The notes under the pieces are model-generated. The model saw only the letters and a list, made by a program, of their open reading frames with translations, was not told where the DNA came from and did no database searches. A DNA stretch of 64,000 nt. It comes from Croceicoccus sp. Its GTDB lineage: Bacteria; Pseudomonadota; Alphaproteobacteria; Sphingomonadales; Sphingomonadaceae. The position numbers and the translations under genes were made by a program. The stretch is taken from positions 62,001 through 126,000 of the forward strand of contig NZMY01000037.1 in the NCBI GenBank assembly GCA_002694745.1. The letters are read 5' to 3'. This document shows positions 38,086 to 47,626 of this stretch, piece by piece (position 1 is the stretch's first letter; every line of letters begins with the position of its first letter).

Positions 38086-40110
38086 ATGAGCACCAATACC
38101 ACTATTGCCGTAAGCAGCCTCGGTTCCATGGCCAATGCCATCCGCGCTCTTAGCATGGACGCCGTGCAGGCCGCCAATTCCGGGCATCCCGGCATGCCGA
38201 TGGGCATGGCCGATGTGGCGACCGTGCTGTGGAGCGAATATCTGAAATTCGATCCCTCCGCGCCGGACTGGATGGACCGCGACCGTTTCGTGCTGTCGGC
38301 GGGGCATGGCTCGATGCTGATCTATTCGCTGCTGCACCTGTCGGGCTATGCCAATCCGACGATGGACGAGATCAGCCGGTTCCGCCAGCTGGGCAGCCCT
38401 TGCGCGGGACACCCGGAGAACTTCCTGATCCCCGGCATCGAAGCCACCACCGGTCCGCTGGGCCAGGGCCTTGCGATGGCGGTCGGCATGGCAATTGCCG
38501 AGCGGCATCTGAATGCGAAATTTGGCGACGATCTGGTCGATCACCGCACCTGGGTGATCGCGGGCGACGGCTGCCTGATGGAAGGCGTCAACCACGAGGC
38601 GATCGGCCTTGCCGGGCATCTGGGTCTTGGCCGGATGATCGTGTTCTGGGACGACAACAACATCACCATCGACGGCGCCGTCGGCCTGTCGTCTAGCGAG
38701 GACGTGCTCAGCCGCTATCAGGCGGCGAAGTGGCACACCGTGCGCTGCGACGGGCATGACGCGGATTCGATCCGCAAAGCGATCGACGAGGCGCTGGCCG
38801 ATCCGCGTCCCTCGCTGATCGCGTGCAAGACCGTCATCGGCAAGGGTGCGCCCAACAAGCAGGGCACCAGCGCGGTGCACGGCGCGGCGCTGGGGGCGGA
38901 CGAAGTGGCCGCTGCCCGCAAGGAGCTGGGCTGGACTGCCGAGCCGTTCACCGTGCCCGACGACATTCTTGCCGACTGGCGCAAGACGGGTGAGCGCGGC
39001 AAGGCCGCCCATGCCGAATGGAACAAGCGGCTGGAAAGCGCGCCCAACCGGGGCGAGTGGGAACAGCACATGATGCCTGTCGGCGATCTTGCCAGCGCGG
39101 CGATCGAGACGTTCATCACCGACCTTGCCAAGGAACCCAAGACCGTCGCCAGCCGCAAGGCGAGCGAGATGGCTCTAGGCCCGCTGACCGAAAAGCTGCC
39201 CAGCCTGATCGGCGGTTCGGCCGATCTGACCGGTTCGAACAACACCAAGACCAAGTTCACCGATCCGCTGACCGCCGACAATTACGCCGGGCGCTATGTC
39301 TATTACGGCATCCGCGAATTCGGCATGGCCTGCGCGATGAACGGCATGGCGCTGCATGGCGGTGTCGTTCCCTATGGCGGCACGTTCCTGATTTTCAGCG
39401 ACTATTGCCGCAACGCGATCCGTTTGGCCGCGCTGCAGCAGATCCGCTCGATCTTCGTGCTGACCCACGATTCGATCGGTCTTGGCGAGGACGGACCGAC
39501 GCACCAGCCGGTCGAGCAGGTGATGAGCCTGCGCCTGATCCCCAACCTCAACGTGTTCCGCCCTGCCGACATCATCGAGACGGCGGAATGCTGGGCGCTG
39601 GCGCTGGAAACGTCGGACACGCCCTCGGTGCTGGCCCTGACGCGCCAGAACCTGCCGCAGCTTCGCGGGGAGGGCGACGAGAGCTGGACGCGCCTGACCA
39701 ACAAGTCGGCGCGCGGCGGCTATCGCCTGAAGTCGGCCGAAGCGGAGCGCAAGGTCATCCTGATGGCGTCGGGCAGCGAAGTGCATCTCGCAATGGAAGC
39801 GGCGGCCAAGCTGGAGGCCGACGGTATTGGCGCCGATGTCCTTTCGATGCCGTGCCTCGACCTGTTCGAGCAGCAGGACGATGCCTATAAGGAGGACCTG
39901 CTGCCCGAGGTTAATCCCTCGGAGATATTGCGGGTATCCATCGAGGCGGGTGTCACGCAGGGCTGGGAACGCTACACGATGGCGCGCGGGCTCAACATCG
40001 GGCTCGACCGTTTCGGCGCTTCGGGCGCTGCGGAGGATCTCTTCGAACGCTTCGGCTTCACGGCAGAAGCGGTGACCGCCCGGATCAAGAAAAGGCTGGC
40101 CGGGAACTGA
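38086..40110 (+). CDS. tkt: transketolase
   Basis: Thiamine-diphosphate enzyme of the pentose phosphate pathway, moving two-carbon units between sugar phosphates. It has 674 residues from the ATG at 38086. Motifs: NSGHPGMPMGMADVA at the N-terminus, GPLGQGLAMAVGMA, the ThDP/Mg motif GDGCLMEGVNHEA with the downstream NN, YGIREFGMACAMNGMALHGG, and HDSIGLGEDGPTHQPVEQ with substrate His residues. It is the first gene of a central-carbon cluster continuing with gap, pgk and fda. Confidence 0.97.
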   Translation: MSTNTTIAVSSLGSMANAIRALSMDAVQAANSGHPGMPMGMADVATVLWSEYLKFDPSAPDWMDRDRFVLSAGHGSMLIYSLLHLSGYANPTMDEISRFRQLGSPCAGHPENFLIPGIEATTGPLGQGLAMAVGMAIAERHLNAKFGDDLVDHRTWVIAGDGCLMEGVNHEAIGLAGHLGLGRMIVFWDDNNITIDGAVGLSSSEDVLSRYQAAKWHTVRCDGHDADSIRKAIDEALADPRPSLIACKTVIGKGAPNKQGTSAVHGAALGADEVAAARKELGWTAEPFTVPDDILADWRKTGERGKAAHAEWNKRLESAPNRGEWEQHMMPVGDLASAAIETFITDLAKEPKTVASRKASEMALGPLTEKLPSLIGGSADLTGSNNTKTKFTDPLTADNYAGRYVYYGIREFGMACAMNGMALHGGVVPYGGTFLIFSDYCRNAIRLAALQQIRSIFVLTHDSIGLGEDGPTHQPVEQVMSLRLIPNLNVFRPADIIETAECWALALETSDTPSVLALTRQNLPQLRGEGDESWTRLTNKSARGGYRLKSAEAERKVILMASGSEVHLAMEAAAKLEADGIGADVLSMPCLDLFEQQDDAYKEDLLPEVNPSEILRVSIEAGVTQGWERYTMARGLNIGLDRFGASGAAEDLFERFGFTAEAVTARIKKRLAGN

Positions 40111-40157
40111 CCCGGTCCGTCACGATAATAATGGCTGAATAACAGGAGCATATTTCT

Positions 40158-41165
40158 ATGGCGACCAAGGTTGCGATCAACGGTTTCGGACGCATCGGGC
40201 GGCTTGTGGCACGGGCCCTCCTGGAACGCGACGACCACGACCTCGAACTGGTCGCCATCAACGATCTGGCAAGCGTGAAGGCCAATGCGCTGCTGTTCAG
40301 CTATGACTCCACCCATGGCCGTTTCCCCGGCACGGTCGAGGCGGGCGAGGACAGCATCACCGTCAACGGCAAGAAGATCGCCGTCACCGCAGAGCGCGAT
40401 CCCGCCAATCTGCCGCATGCCGCGATGGGCGTGGAACTGGTGCTGGAATGCACCGGCTTCTTCCAGTCGAAGGAAGCGTCTGAGCCGCATCTGAAGGCAG
40501 GCGCCAAGCGCGTGCTGATTTCCGCTCCCGCATCGGGCGTGGACAAGACCATCGTGTTCGGCGTGAACCAGGATCAGCTGGGCGCCGACGACATCGTCGT
40601 GTCCAACGCCAGCTGCACGACCAACTGCCTTGCGCCGGTCGCCAAGGTGCTGAACGACGCGTTCGGGATCGAGCGCGGCTTCATGACCACGATCCACAGC
40701 TATACAAACGACCAGCGCATGCTGGACCAGATGCACAGCGACATGCGCCGTGCCCGCGCGGGTGCGACCAACATGATCCCGACCACCACCGGCGCGGCTC
40801 GCGCCGTCGGTCTGGTGCTGCCCGAACTCAACGGCAAACTGGACGGATCGTCGGTGCGCGTGCCCACGCCGAACGTGTCGCTGGTCGACCTGGTGTTCGT
40901 GCCGGGCAAGGACATCACCAAGGACGCCATCAACGAGGCGCTGAAGACGGCTTCGGAAGGCGCGATGAAGGGCGTTCTGGCCTATACGGACGAGCCGCTG
41001 GTGTCGTCGGACTTCAACCATTACCCCGCCAGCTCGACCGTCGACAGCCTCGAAACTTCGGTGCTGGAAGGCAAGCTGGGCCGTGTCGTCAGCTGGTACG
41101 ACAACGAATGGGGCTTCTCCAACCGCATGATCGACACCGCCGGAGTGATGGCGAAATTCATCTGA
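40158..41165 (+). CDS. gap: glyceraldehyde-3-phosphate dehydrogenase, type I
   Basis: Oxidises glyceraldehyde 3-phosphate with phosphate and NAD(P). It has 335 residues. The Rossmann loop is [15 protein letters not shown], the catalytic Cys is in [17 protein letters not shown], and YTNDQRMLD and the C-terminal [13 protein letters not shown] are standard. AGGAGC precedes the ATG. The spacing of 47 bases after tkt suggests joint transcription. Confidence 0.97.
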   Translation: MATKVAINGFGRIGRLVARALLERDDHDLELVAINDLASVKANALLFSYDSTHGRFPGTVEAGEDSITVNGKKIAVTAERDPANLPHAAMGVELVLECTGFFQSKEASEPHLKAGAKRVLISAPASGVDKTIVFGVNQDQLGADDIVVSNASCTTNCLAPVAKVLNDAFGIERGFMTTIHSYTNDQRMLDQMHSDMRRARAGATNMIPTTTGAARAVGLVLPELNGKLDGSSVRVPTPNVSLVDLVFVPGKDITKDAINEALKTASEGAMKGVLAYTDEPLVSSDFNHYPASSTVDSLETSVLEGKLGRVVSWYDNEWGFSNRMIDTAGVMAKFI

Positions 41166-41187
41166 GGATGATCGGAGGTCGATGGGC

Positions 41188-41658
41188 ATGAGCAGCGGGC
41201 GATTGGCCGGAATAGCAAGGCACGATCGTCCGCGCGGCCCCATCGAAACCGTCAGCGAAGTCGCCGTGAACACGCGAGAGGGCGTGCACGGCGACTATCG
41301 CGGCGCGATGAAGCCAGACCGGCCGCGCAGGCGGCAGATCTCGCTTATGACCGCAGAGGGCTGGGCGGCCGCGATGGCCGATCTCGATATAGATCCGGGC
41401 GCCATCGAATGGTGGAACCGGCGCGTAAACCTGCTCGTGGAAGGGATTGCCCTGCCGCGGCGCGAAGGCGCGCGCATCCATATCGGCGAGACGCTGGTGA
41501 TCGAGGTGGCGCAGGAATGCGACCCCTGCAGCCGCATGGAAGAGATTCATCCCGGACTGAAGGCCGCGCTGACGCCCGACTGGCGCGGCGGGGTTCTGGG
41601 CCGTGTGCTTGCGGACGGCATGATCCGCGTGGGCGACGATGTGAGGATTGAGGAATGA
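41188..41658 (+). CDS. MOSC-domain protein inside the glycolytic cluster
   Basis: 156 residues from the ATG at 41188, with GGAGG 9 bases upstream; the ATG at 41182 is too close to it. MOSC pattern: [47 protein letters not shown], then the conserved Cys in [15 protein letters not shown] and [21 protein letters not shown] proteins carry persulfide sulfur on the Cys for molybdenum cofactor or bind molybdopterin-dependent partners. Its 3' end overlaps the pgk start by 4 bases (ATGA), so it is translated with the glycolytic genes, an unexpected place. Confidence 0.87.
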   Translation: MSSGRLAGIARHDRPRGPIETVSEVAVNTREGVHGDYRGAMKPDRPRRRQISLMTAEGWAAAMADLDIDPGAIEWWNRRVNLLVEGIALPRREGARIHIGETLVIEVAQECDPCSRMEEIHPGLKAALTPDWRGGVLGRVLADGMIRVGDDVRIEE

Positions 41659-42854
41659 CGGCTTTCAAGACGCTGGACGATATCAGCGATGCAAGAGGCA
41701 AGGTCGCGCTGGTGCGCGTCGATCTGAACCTGCCGATGAACGGCGGGCAGGTGACCGACAAGACCCGCATCAATGCCTCTGCGCCGACGATACTGGAACT
41801 GGCCGATGCCGGTGCCAAGGTGCTGCTGCTGGCCCATTTCGGCCGCCCCAAGGGCGCGCGCAGTTCGACGCAGAGCCTGTCGATGGTGGTCGACGCGGTG
41901 CAGGACGTGCTGGGGCGCGAGATCATGTTCGTGCCCGAAGTCGCGGGCGAAGTCGTCGCGCAGTCGATCGGCATCATGCGCGATGGCGATATCGCCATTC
42001 TGGAAAACACGCGCTTCTGGCCGGGCGAGGAAAAGAACGATCCGGAATTCGCCGCGGCCATCGCGGCGAACGGCGACTTTTACGTCAACGATGCCTTCTC
42101 TGCCGCGCATCGCGCCCATGCCAGCACGGAAGGGCTGACGAAGCTGCTGCCCTCCTATGCGGGCCGCGCGATGCAGAAGGAGCTGGAAGCGCTCGACAAG
42201 GCGCTGGGCAGCCCGGAAAAGCCCGTCGCCGCGGTCGTCGGCGGGGCCAAGGTCTCGTCGAAGCTCGCGGTGCTGGAGCATCTGGTGGGGCAGGTCGATC
42301 ACCTCATCATCGGGGGCGGCATGGCCAACACGTTCCTGGCCGCGCGCGGCGTGGATGTCGGCAAGTCGCTGTGCGAGCATGAGCTGACCGGCACCGTCGA
42401 GAAGATCATGGACGCCGCGGATGCTTCGGGCTGCACCGTGCATCTGCCCTACGATGTGGTGGTGTCCAAGGAATTCGCCGCCAATCCGCCCTCGCTGCGC
42501 ACCTGCAACGTGCATGAGGTGGCGGACGACGAGATGATCCTCGACGTCGGGCCGCAAGCGGTGGAAGCATTGGGCGACGTGCTCAAAACCTGCCGGACTT
42601 TGGTGTGGAACGGCCCGATGGGCGCGTTCGAGACGCAGCCCTTCGACGAGGCGACGGTTAAGCTCGCCAAGATCGCGGCGGCGCTGACGAACGAGGGGTC
42701 GCTGGTATCGGTGGCTGGCGGCGGCGACACGGTCGCGGCGCTCAACCATGCGGGCGTGGCCGATCAATTCTCATATATTTCAACGGCTGGCGGCGCGTTC
42801 CTCGAATGGATGGAAGGCAAGGAGCTGCCCGGCGTTGCCGCGCTTACGCGCTGA
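41655..42854 (+). CDS. pgk: phosphoglycerate kinase
   Basis: Transfers phosphate from 1,3-bisphosphoglycerate to ADP. It has 399 residues. Motifs: [55 protein letters not shown] and the C-terminal nucleotide region [10 protein letters not shown] and [12 protein letters not shown]. The start overlaps the MOSC gene stop. Confidence 0.98.
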   Translation: MTAFKTLDDISDARGKVALVRVDLNLPMNGGQVTDKTRINASAPTILELADAGAKVLLLAHFGRPKGARSSTQSLSMVVDAVQDVLGREIMFVPEVAGEVVAQSIGIMRDGDIAILENTRFWPGEEKNDPEFAAAIAANGDFYVNDAFSAAHRAHASTEGLTKLLPSYAGRAMQKELEALDKALGSPEKPVAAVVGGAKVSSKLAVLEHLVGQVDHLIIGGGMANTFLAARGVDVGKSLCEHELTGTVEKIMDAADASGCTVHLPYDVVVSKEFAANPPSLRTCNVHEVADDEMILDVGPQAVEALGDVLKTCRTLVWNGPMGAFETQPFDEATVKLAKIAAALTNEGSLVSVAGGGDTVAALNHAGVADQFSYISTAGGAFLEWMEGKELPGVAALTR

Positions 42855-42920
42855 ACAACGTCCTTCCCGCAATCACCCGGTCCATCCGGGCCATGATCGT
42901 TCAATAGGAGAGCATTGACG

Positions 42921-43799
42921 ATGGATATGAAGAAACAGATCGCCGAGGGGCAAGGCTTTATCGCCGCGCTCGACCAGTCCGGCGGTTCCACGCCCAAGGC
43001 CCTGCGCGGCTATGGCGTGGAGGATCACGAATGGTCGGGCGATGACGAGATGTTCGGCAAGATCCACGAGATGCGCAGCCGCATCATCACCTCGCCGTGT
43101 TTTTCCAAGGGCAAGGTCATTGGCGCGATCCTGTTCGAAAAGACCATGGACGGCACCGTCGAGGGCAAGCCGACGCCGCAGGCCCTGATCGACCGCGGCA
43201 TCGTCCCCTTCATCAAGATCGACAAGGGACTTGAGGACGAGGCGAACGGCGTCCAGCTGATGAAGCCGATGCCTGACCTCGATGCGCTGCTGAAGCGGGC
43301 GAAGGGCCTGAACGTGTTCGGCACCAAGGAACGCTCTGTCATCAATGACGCCAATGCCGAGGGCATCGCCGCCATCGTGAAGCAGCAGTTCGAAGTCGGC
43401 ATGCAGGTCCTTTCGCACGGCCTGGTGCCGATGCTGGAGCCCGAGTACTCGATCAAGTCCGAGGGCCGCGCCGAGGGTGAGAAGATCCTGAAGGACGAGA
43501 TCCTGAAGCTCCTGCCCACCGTGCCCGAGGGTGAGCAGATCATGCTCAAGCTCTCGATCCCGGTCGAGGCGAACCTTTATGCCGAATTGATCGCGCATCC
43601 CAAGGTGCTGGCGGTGGTCGCGCTGTCGGGCGGCTACAGCACCGAGGAAGCGTGCGAGCATCTGGCGAAGAACAAGGGCATGATCGCCAGCTTCAGCCGC
43701 GGCCTGCTGCAGGATTTGCGCGCCCAGCAGAGCGACGACGAGTTCGACGGAACGCTTTCGGCCGCGATCGACATGATCCACGCCGCCAGCGTCAACTGA
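42921..43799 (+). CDS. fda: fructose-bisphosphate aldolase, class I
   Basis: Splits fructose 1,6-bisphosphate through a Schiff base. It has 292 residues from the ATG at 42921 (AGGAG upstream; a TTG at 42915 is possible). Family pattern: GQGFIAALDQSGGSTPKAL, FEKTMDGTVEGKPTPQ, PFIKIDKGLEDE, LVPMLEPEYSI and IMLKLSIP. No zinc-binding His motif of class II aldolases is present. It ends the tkt-gap-MOSC-pgk-fda row, and a strong terminator follows. Confidence 0.95.
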   Translation: MDMKKQIAEGQGFIAALDQSGGSTPKALRGYGVEDHEWSGDDEMFGKIHEMRSRIITSPCFSKGKVIGAILFEKTMDGTVEGKPTPQALIDRGIVPFIKIDKGLEDEANGVQLMKPMPDLDALLKRAKGLNVFGTKERSVINDANAEGIAAIVKQQFEVGMQVLSHGLVPMLEPEYSIKSEGRAEGEKILKDEILKLLPTVPEGEQIMLKLSIPVEANLYAELIAHPKVLAVVALSGGYSTEEACEHLAKNKGMIASFSRGLLQDLRAQQSDDEFDGTLSAAIDMIHAASVN

Positions 43800-43815
43800 T
43801 CCGACTGACGACAGG

Positions 43816-43850
43816 AAGGGCCGCTCTCCCGCTGGGGAGGGCGGCCCTTT
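43816..43850. terminator. bidirectional terminator between fda and the converging lipoprotein gene
   Basis: AAGGGCCGCTCTCCC and GGGAGGGCGGCCCTTT pair around a GCTG-type loop, with TTTCC after it on the plus strand and TTCC on the minus strand. It closes both converging genes. Confidence 0.85.
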
Positions 43851-43851
43851 C

Positions 43852-44256
43852 CTATTCCACCATGTAGATGAACCGGTAATCGCCCGGCGCGATGTCGACC
43901 GACGGGCGGCGTTCGGGTGTCACGGTCGCCAGAATGACGCCATGATCGCGCACCGCCGTGCTTTCGGTCGCGGTCAGATCCAGTGTTTCGCGCCAGCCGG
44001 GGCCGTCGACCTGCGTGGTCACGACCACCCGGCCCGCCCAGATGCATTGCGTTCCCTCGGCACAGCGGCTGTCCTCCGCCACGGCGATGGGGGTCAGCAC
44101 CAGATCGTCGGCCCGGACCGACTGCCCGAGGGCGACCGCGCTTCCTTGCTCGGCTGGTGCGATAGCCGCCGTACCGATGCCTGTGCCCGATGTCGCGGCG
44201 CATCCGCCCAATGTGGCCGCCACGAAAAGCGCGAATACCGTCAGACTGACCTTCAT
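43852..44256 (-). CDS. putative lipoprotein, function unknown
   Basis: 134 residues with a lipobox, LGGC (Cys19), after a short hydrophobic N-terminus. The mature part has the conserved-looking AVAEDSRCAEGTQCIWAGR, with two Cys that could pair, and a C-terminal GDYRFIYMVE. The pattern with paired Cys around CIWAG occurs in small secreted proteins of proteobacteria, with no function assigned that I know of. It converges with fda. Confidence 0.75.
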   Translation of the reverse strand: MKVSLTVFALFVAATLGGCAATSGTGIGTAAIAPAEQGSAVALGQSVRADDLVLTPIAVAEDSRCAEGTQCIWAGRVVVTTQVDGPGWRETLDLTATESTAVRDHGVILATVTPERRPSVDIAPGDYRFIYMVE

Positions 44257-44297
44257 TTGACTTCACTCTCCTCGCGCAGCGCATTAGACGGGCGCGG

Positions 44298-44936
44298 ATG
44301 AACGCGACCCAACTCTATCTCATATCGCCGCTGGACGTCTCCGGCGATTTCCCGCAGCGGCTCGCCCGCGCCATCGACGCCGCGCCCGGTCTTGTGACGG
44401 CCTTTCAGTTCCGCGTGAAGGATGTGGACCAGCATCAGGCCGCTGCGCTGGCCGAACCGCTGCAGGCGATCTGCGCCGAGCGGGACGTGGGCTTTATCGT
44501 CAACGATTCGATCGCGCTGGCCAAGCGCTTGAAGGCCGACGGCGTGCATCTTGGCCAGAAGGACGGATCGGTCGAGGAAGCGCGCGAGGAACTGGGACGC
44601 GAGGCGCAGATCGGCGTCACCTGCCACGATAGCCGCCATTTCGCGATGGAAGCGGGCGAGGCGGGGGCCGATTACGTCGCGTTCGGCGCATTCTTCCCCA
44701 GCACCACCAAGGACACCGAATACCGCGCCGATCTCGACACGCTGGAATGGTGGTATCGCATCTTCGAGATCCCCTGCGTGGCCATCGGCGGCATCACGCC
44801 CGACAATTGCGCCCCGCTGGTGACAGCGGGGGCGGATTTCCTCGCCGTATCGGGTGCGGTCTGGAACGGTGACGAGGAGGCCGCGGTGCGCGCCTTTGCC
44901 AAGGCCATCGGCGAAGCGCCCCCGCCGCCGGAATAA
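44298..44936 (+). CDS. thiE: thiamine-phosphate synthase
   Basis: Joins the pyrimidine and thiazole moieties to thiamine phosphate. It has 212 residues and a TIM-barrel pattern: FQFRVKD at the start of the diphosphate-binding area, VGFIVNDSIALAKRL, DGVHLGQKDG, IGVTCHDSRH, DYVAFGAFFPSTTK and AIGGITPDN. The last motifs bind the phosphate groups. No TPP riboswitch is visible in the 41 bases upstream, and no other thiamine gene is near, so it stands alone here. The protein ends in a short Pro tail. Confidence 0.92.
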   Translation: MNATQLYLISPLDVSGDFPQRLARAIDAAPGLVTAFQFRVKDVDQHQAAALAEPLQAICAERDVGFIVNDSIALAKRLKADGVHLGQKDGSVEEAREELGREAQIGVTCHDSRHFAMEAGEAGADYVAFGAFFPSTTKDTEYRADLDTLEWWYRIFEIPCVAIGGITPDNCAPLVTAGADFLAVSGAVWNGDEEAAVRAFAKAIGEAPPPPE

Positions 44937-45021
44937 GCGTACCCGTCGGCTGCGCGCCGGACCCGGACCCTTCGTCTTTCCAGAGCGTTATGCGCCTGAA
45001 ACGATTTGCGAAGGGAAGAAA

Positions 45022-46302
45022 ATGCCCGCTGGAAAGACCGCCGTCCGCTTTGCGGCGCCGTTTGCGCTTGCACTGATGATCGCCGCTTGCGGCACGAACG
45101 AAGAGCCCGCGCCCGAACCTGCCGCAGAGGCGCCCGAAACCGACAATAATTACGCCGACGCCATGCGCAGCCGCGACAATGAGGCGGCGGCACCCGACGC
45201 CGTTCCCGACGCGCAGGAACGCCCCGTGATGCAGGCGCAGGTCATCCTCGACCGGATGGGCTTTTCGCCCGGCGTGATCGACGGCGAGATGGGGATGAGC
45301 ACCAGCAATGCGCTGGAGGCCTTCCAGGAGGCGAACGGGCTCGACCAGACGGGCGAGCTGGACGATGCGACCCGCGCGGCTCTGCTGGGCACGACGGCGC
45401 TGGCGGATGACGGAGATGAGGCAGAGGCGCAACGGGAAAGCGCCACGCCGATGCCGACATCGACACGTCCCGGCTCTCGCGCCGTGCCCGCGACCCGCGT
45501 GGTCACGATCCCCGAGGATTTTGCAGTGGGCCGGTTCGAGGAAATCCCCGACGATCCGGCCAAGCAGGCTGAATTGTCGCGCATGGGCTACGAGTCGCTG
45601 GATGAGAAGCTGGCCGAACGGTTTCACACCACGGTCGAGGTGCTCAAGATGCTGAACACCCCTGAGGGCGCGCAGACGGATGAGGCGGAAGGAGAGACCG
45701 GAACCGCCGATACGGTCGACGATCCCAATCCCGATGACGACGTGACCCCCGGTCCTGCCAGCCATTTCCGTGCAGGCCAGAAAATTCGCGTGCCCAATAT
45801 CGGCGCCGACTTTATCGACGCGCAGGCCGATCTCGACAGCGACTGGCGCGACACCTTGCGCGATCTGGGCGTGGGCAGCGACCAGCCGCAGGCGGCTCGC
45901 ATCGTCGTGGACAAGTCGGACAGCACTTTGATCGCCTATGACAAGGCCGGAAAGATCATCGGGGCTTTCACGGTCACGACCGGGTCGGAGCATGACCCGC
46001 TGCCGCTGGGCGACTGGAAGATCACGGGCGTCGCGCATAATCCGCCGTTTTCCTATGATCCCTCGCTATTCTGGGATGTGCCCGACAGCGAGGAGCCGCA
46101 GAAATTGCCGCCGGGTCCGAACGGTCCGGTCGGCGTCGTGTGGATCGATTTGTCAAAGGAACATTACGGCATTCACGGCACGCCCGAACCGGAAACGATT
46201 GGCCGCGCGCAAAGCCATGGCTGCGTGCGCCTGACCAACTGGGACGCGGCGCGGCTGGCGCAGATGGTCTCGCAATCGACCGAGGTTCATTTCCAGCAAT
46301 GA
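45022..46302 (+). CDS. L,D-transpeptidase (YkuD) with peptidoglycan-binding domain, lipoprotein
   Basis: 426 residues from the ATG at 45022 (AAGGGAAG upstream). The lipobox is IAAC near residue 23, followed by an Ala/Glu/Pro linker. A peptidoglycan-binding type 1 domain (ILDRMGFSPGVIDGEMG onward) comes next, then a spacer, and a C-terminal YkuD domain with HGTPEPETIGR and the catalytic SHGCVRLTNWD. It forms 3-3 crosslinks or attaches proteins to peptidoglycan. The downstream M23 gene overlaps by ATGA, so the two envelope genes are coupled. Confidence 0.93.
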   Translation: MPAGKTAVRFAAPFALALMIAACGTNEEPAPEPAAEAPETDNNYADAMRSRDNEAAAPDAVPDAQERPVMQAQVILDRMGFSPGVIDGEMGMSTSNALEAFQEANGLDQTGELDDATRAALLGTTALADDGDEAEAQRESATPMPTSTRPGSRAVPATRVVTIPEDFAVGRFEEIPDDPAKQAELSRMGYESLDEKLAERFHTTVEVLKMLNTPEGAQTDEAEGETGTADTVDDPNPDDDVTPGPASHFRAGQKIRVPNIGADFIDAQADLDSDWRDTLRDLGVGSDQPQAARIVVDKSDSTLIAYDKAGKIIGAFTVTTGSEHDPLPLGDWKITGVAHNPPFSYDPSLFWDVPDSEEPQKLPPGPNGPVGVVWIDLSKEHYGIHGTPEPETIGRAQSHGCVRLTNWDAARLAQMVSQSTEVHFQQ

Positions 46303-47063
46303 CGCAGCCTGTATTCGCAAGAGCCAATGATCCGTCGCGCCGGGTCGATGCTGCGGCGTCTGCTCCTGTCGCGAAGGGCGGCTGGGGGCGCGACCTGCGT
46401 CTGGTGTTGACGACGATCGGCTTTACCTCGCTGGCGTGGCTGATCATCGGCGGCCTGCTAATGGGCTGGCTGTGGAGCGACAGGCCGGACGAGGAGCCTC
46501 TGGTAACCGATGCGGACCGGGCGTTGACAGATGCGGACCGCGCTCTGGCTGACGGCGGTGCCGATCGGTCCGCGCGGCAGCGCTCTGCATCGGCTCTGCC
46601 GGTACGCGCGCCGGGGGCTTCGCTGGTCATGCCGGTTGCGGGGGTAAAGCCGGGCATGCTGACCGATACGTTTACCGCCGCCCGCGCAGGCGGTGCGCGC
46701 AGCCATGATGCGATCGACATCATGGCTGCGGCGGGGACACCCGTCATGGCCGCCGCATCGGGGTCGGTGGAAAAATTGTTCGATTCGGAAGAAGGCGGCA
46801 GGACGATCTATATCCGGTCCGCCGACGGGAACTGGATCTACTATTACGCGCATTTGCAGGGTTATGCGCCGGGCTTGGCCGAGGGGCAGGCGATCCGGGC
46901 GGGTGAGCCGATCGGCCGGGTCGGATCGACGGGCAATGCCGATCCCGCCGCCCCGCATCTCCATTTGGCGGTCATGCAGATGGCTCCGGGCGAGGAATGG
47001 TACGAGGGCAGCGCGATCAATCCTTTTCCGCTGCTGGCAGGACAGCCGACGGAGGGCCGGTAA
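46299..47063 (+). CDS. M23-family (LytM) metallopeptidase, membrane-anchored
   Basis: 254 residues. A cytoplasmic N-terminus of about 32 residues is followed by one membrane helix (LVLTTIGFTSLAWLIIGGLL) and a periplasmic LytM domain. The zinc-binding pattern is SHDAIDIMAAAGTPV (His and Asp) with HLHLAVMQ near the end. The start overlaps the stop of the L,D-transpeptidase. It probably cuts peptide bridges or activates amidases. A degenerate repeat of TDADRAL occurs twice in the linker after the membrane helix. Confidence 0.9.
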   Translation: MTQPVFARANDPSRRVDAAASAPVAKGGWGRDLRLVLTTIGFTSLAWLIIGGLLMGWLWSDRPDEEPLVTDADRALTDADRALADGGADRSARQRSASALPVRAPGASLVMPVAGVKPGMLTDTFTAARAGGARSHDAIDIMAAAGTPVMAAASGSVEKLFDSEEGGRTIYIRSADGNWIYYYAHLQGYAPGLAEGQAIRAGEPIGRVGSTGNADPAAPHLHLAVMQMAPGEEWYEGSAINPFPLLAGQPTEGR

Positions 47064-47509
47064 TGAGCGAAGCAGGCGACATCATCACGCGGCTGGCGCT
47101 TGAGCCGCATCCCGAAGGCGGCTGGTACCGCGAAACATGGCGCGCCGACATGGAAGGCAGCGAGCGCGGCCATGCGAGCGCGATCCTGTTCCTGCTGGAA
47201 GAAGGCCAGCGGTCGCACTGGCACCGCATCGATGCGGCGGAAATGTGGATATTCAACGCGGGATCGCCGCTGACCCTTTCCACGGCGCGGGGTGAACGCG
47301 GCGAGGATGTGCTGCCCGACGTTACGCTGGGCAATGATTTGCTGGCCGGGCAGCATCCGCAGCACCTCTATCATGCAGGCGACTGGCAGGCCGCCCACGC
47401 GGGACAGGGCTGGTCTCTGGTCAGTTGCATCGTCGCGCCGGGCTTTGCGTTCGAAGGGTTCGAACTGGCACCCCAAGGTTGGCAGCCCGAGGGTTCCAGC
47501 CGGGATTGA
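47063..47509 (+). CDS. cupin-fold DUF985 protein
   Basis: 148 residues from the ATG at 47063, which shares its A with the TAA of the M23 gene (TAATG). GGAGGG precedes it. The family pattern is visible: LEPHPEGGWYRETWR, SAILFLLEEGQRSHWHRID with cupin His residues, AEMWIFNAGSPLTL and the C-terminal SCIVAPGFAFEGFEL. DUF985 (YML079-like) cupins bind small ligands, function unknown. It ends the LDT-M23-cupin operon. Confidence 0.88.
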   Translation: MSEAGDIITRLALEPHPEGGWYRETWRADMEGSERGHASAILFLLEEGQRSHWHRIDAAEMWIFNAGSPLTLSTARGERGEDVLPDVTLGNDLLAGQHPQHLYHAGDWQAAHAGQGWSLVSCIVAPGFAFEGFELAPQGWQPEGSSRD

Positions 47510-47626
47510 TGCGCGTCAATCGGGGGATGCAGCGCGGCTTATCCCCGGCAAGGCATTGCAAAGATCGCATGGTCGCCTAGATCGGGCACCCTGACGTTTT
47601 CAGGTAATGTTTGACGGGACCCGACC

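Noticed and set aside
44257-44297. TPP riboswitch in front of thiE
   Set aside because: The gap is only 41 bases and lacks the conserved CUGAGA-type core, so there is no room for the element.
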